NCBI GenBank assembly: GCA_963718355.1
Contig: CAVQZA010000018.1
Span: forward strand, 1-6,633
Source of the DNA: CAVQZA01 sp963718355
GTDB taxonomy: Bacteria; Actinomycetota; Thermoleophilia; Gaiellales; Gaiellaceae
Direction of reading: 5' to 3'
DNA: 6,633 bases
Both the position numbers and the translations under genes were made by a program. Positions 4,762 through 6,633 of the stretch are shown here, in pieces. The notes below the pieces were generated by a model. The model did no database searches. It saw only the letters and a program-made list of their open reading frames with translations, and was not told the DNA's origin. Within the stretch, counting starts at the first letter, position 1. The number at the start of each line of letters is the position of its first letter.

Positions 4762-6633
4762 CGAATGACGGAGATGCTCTGTCTGCGATGGCGCCGCTCT
4801 GTTCGTAGCTGTCGTAGAGCGCTTCGATCTCGTGGACGGGAACGGGGCGGCTGAAAAGGAAGCCCTGGCCGTAGCGGCAGTTCTGCTCGAGGAGATAACG
4901 GCGCTGTTTTCGGTCTCGACTCCTTCGGCGAGCGGCTCGAGGCCAAGCGTGTGGGCGAGTTGGATGATGGAGGTCACGAGTGTTCGGGCGTGCTCGCTCT
5001 CGGGCAGGTCCTGGATGAAGGAGCGGTCGATCTTGAGCATGCTGACCCAAGTCTTGTTGAGCCGTCCGAGCGAGGAGTAGCCGGTGCCGAAGTCGTCGAT
5101 CGCTAGCTTCAGCCCTCGCTTGATGCATGTCCGCGAGGGTGTCCTCCATGTGCCTCCGCGCGTCGGGGATGAGCGCTGACTCGGTCACCTCGATCATCAA
5201 GCCGCTCGAGACCGACGCCCGCGGCGGCAGCGGCCGCCGTCAGGTGGGCCATCCCTGTCGACTGGCAGTAGGACGGTGGCAGGTTGATCGAGACGTATAG
5301 ATCCAGCCCCTGTTCCTGCCAGGCCAGCGCTTGGCGGCATGCTTCGTCGATCACCCAGTCGCTGAGCGAGCCGATCAGTCCGATCTGCTCGGCGAGGGGA
5401 AGGAAATCGTTTGGCGGCACCAGTCCACGCTCGCCGTCCTGCCACCGGACGAGAGCTTCCACGCCGACGAGTGTCTGCGGTCTCGAGGTTGACGAGCGGC
5501 TGATAGTGCAGGACCAGGCCTCGGCCACCCTCGACCGTCTTGCGCAGACGGCCCGCCATGGAGATCTGCTCGCGGGCCGTATCCGCGCGGTGTCTGTAGA
5601 GCGTGTAGCCATCGCGTCCGCCGTCCTTGACCGAGTACATGGCGATATCTGCGTGCTTGAGCAGCGTCTCGGAATCGTCGGCGTCGCTGGGGAAGAGACT
5701 GATGCCGACACTCGCGCTGATGTAGATCTCGATTCCTTCGACAAGAAACGGTGCGCGCAGGATTCGTCGCATCTTGCTCGCGACCACCTCCGCGGCACCC
5801 AAGAAGCGATCTCCTCGGCGGGCGGCGCTCGAGGTCGGAGAGGAGGACCAGGAACTCGTCGCCGCCCTGACGCGCGACCACATCCATTTTCCGGGTCGCG
5901 CCCTGTAACCGCGATCCGACCGCCTTCAGCAACTCGTCTCCGGCCCCATGTCCGAAGCTGTCGTTGACGAGCTTGAAGTTGTCCAGATCGATGAACAGAA
6001 CAGCCACACCCTGGCGCGTCCTGGTGGCCCGAGCGAGGGCCGAGCTCCAGGTGCTCCAGGAACGACGCTCGGTTCCCCAGACCCGTCAGCGAGTCGTGGA
6101 GCGCGGCGTGGGCGAGCTTCTCCATCGCTTCCGCCTCGATTCGCTTGCGGTCGGTGATGTCGGCAACCACGCCGTCGACAAGAAGACCGCCATCTTCCGC
6201 CGAGCCCTCGGGCCGCATCCGGTCGAGCACCCAGCGCGTCTCGCCGTCGCTGCCGATCAGCCGATACTCGACCTCAACCGGCCCGCCCTGCCGAAGCGCC
6301 ACTAACGCCGCGTCGTAGGCATCCCGATCGTCCGGATGCACCGCCGCGTCATACGCCTCCTCTGGCGACACACCCTCGGGAACAGGGCCAATCAGGGTCT
6401 CGAGCCCGACAAACGTCAGGCACTCGTAACGCCCGTCGGGCCACAACTTCATCTCGTACAACATGATCGCGACCGTGCCCGCGATCCGGCGCAAGAGCTC
6501 CGAACCGTAGACCTCGAAATCGGTACCTAACGCCCCAGGCCGCATCGACCCGGTATCGGCAGCAAAGAGCGGCCGCTCAAGCCCAGTCCATTGACGCCGG
6601 TCGCGCTCTCGGTCAGAATTGTGGAACAGCAGT
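4754..6633 (-). pseudogene. PAS-GGDEF-EAL cyclic-di-GMP turnover protein, broken by about six frameshifts; 5' end outside the window
   Basis: The restored protein would make and/or degrade cyclic-di-GMP. Order: a PAS-3-like sensor (about 6480-6150; VHPDDRDAYDAAL, VEYRLIGSDGETRWVLDRMR, ADITDRKRIEAEA), then a GGDEF domain with ALHDSLTGLGNR, LFIDLDNFKLVNDSFGHGAG, an inhibitory RxxD (RKMD, 5882-5893) five residues before GGDEF (5852-5866), and VGISLFPSDADD. An EAL domain follows with VEALVRW (5451-5459 for EAL), EVTES (5180-5191), IDDFGTGYSSL (5068-5100), KIDRSFI (5014-5034) and EGVET (4912-4926), ending in TGA at 4754. All signature residues are present, but they lie in changing frames. Breaks: near 6038-6041 (+1 in GGCC), 5800-5835 (net +1), 5470-5480 (+1 or -2), 5199-5200 (+1, TT), 5119 (+1) and 4907-4910 (-1 in A4). 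An ATG occurs at 6545, but the frame is open to the right edge, so the true start is unknown. The alternative to a pseudogene is sequence or assembly error. Confidence 0.85.

Noticed and set aside
4501..4911. Continuation of the EAL frame beyond the EGVET motif into the membrane-protein gene
   Set aside because: After the A4 run the similarity to EAL proteins switches to another frame, which ends sensibly at the TGA at 4754. The continuing frame is Arg/His-rich shadow sequence.
4754..6545. Several separate small genes, or programmed frameshifting, in the GGDEF-EAL region
   Set aside because: The fragments join into one colinear PAS-GGDEF-EAL protein with no own start signals. Six shifts at unrelated sites without slippery-heptamer and stimulatory structures do not fit programmed recoding.

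Overview
The window is high-GC bacterial DNA. Dense coding, strong G/C at third codon positions, GTG starts, mostly absent Shine-Dalgarno sequences and the gene families present all suggest an actinobacterium. The type of cyclase-ATPase, the PAS-GGDEF-EAL protein and the membrane protein bring Thermoleophilia (Solirubrobacterales/Gaiellales-like, perhaps a metagenome contig) to mind. That placement is inference, because no rRNA or other marker gene is present.

Layout. (1) Positions 3-2857, minus strand: a two-gene unit. A small secreted protein of unknown function (2857-2357) is followed after 20 bp by a very large signalling protein (GTG at 2336, running off the left edge). The large protein has two zinc ribbons, a class III nucleotide cyclase domain, a STAND/AAA-type ATPase and a TPR-like helical C-terminus. 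(2) Positions 2858-2926: a 69-bp divergent intergenic region that must hold the promoters for both directions. (3) Positions 2927-4761, plus strand: an AIM24-family (PF01987, TIGR00266-like) protein, a 94-aa coiled-coil protein whose Shine-Dalgarno overlaps the preceding stop codon, and a 260-aa multi-pass membrane protein. (4) Positions 4754-6633, minus strand: a PAS-GGDEF-EAL cyclic-di-GMP protein whose reading frame is broken six times, and which runs off the right edge. It overlaps the membrane-protein gene tail-to-tail by 8 bp. No stretch over 300 bp lacks a gene, and I see no tRNA, rRNA, CRISPR array, insertion sequence or convincing terminator.

Two observations stand out. The membrane protein ends in an exact head-to-tail duplication of a 23-residue transmembrane helix (2 x 69 bp, 4612-4749). 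The two copies differ at 15 of 69 bases but at only one amino acid, so this is not a fresh slippage duplication and both copies look to have been kept under protein-level selection or assembled from two homologues. Second, the GGDEF-EAL gene carries about six 1-2 nt frame breaks in 1.15 kb, yet every catalytic and regulatory motif is intact in the restored frames. The left 4.7 kb shows no frame breaks at all. This is either a very young pseudogene or locally poor sequence near a contig end.

Taken together, two nucleotide second-messenger proteins (cyclase-type and cyclic-di-GMP-type) flank a small envelope-related cluster. Nothing in the sequence links them functionally, and I see no clear evidence of a new defence or mobile system.
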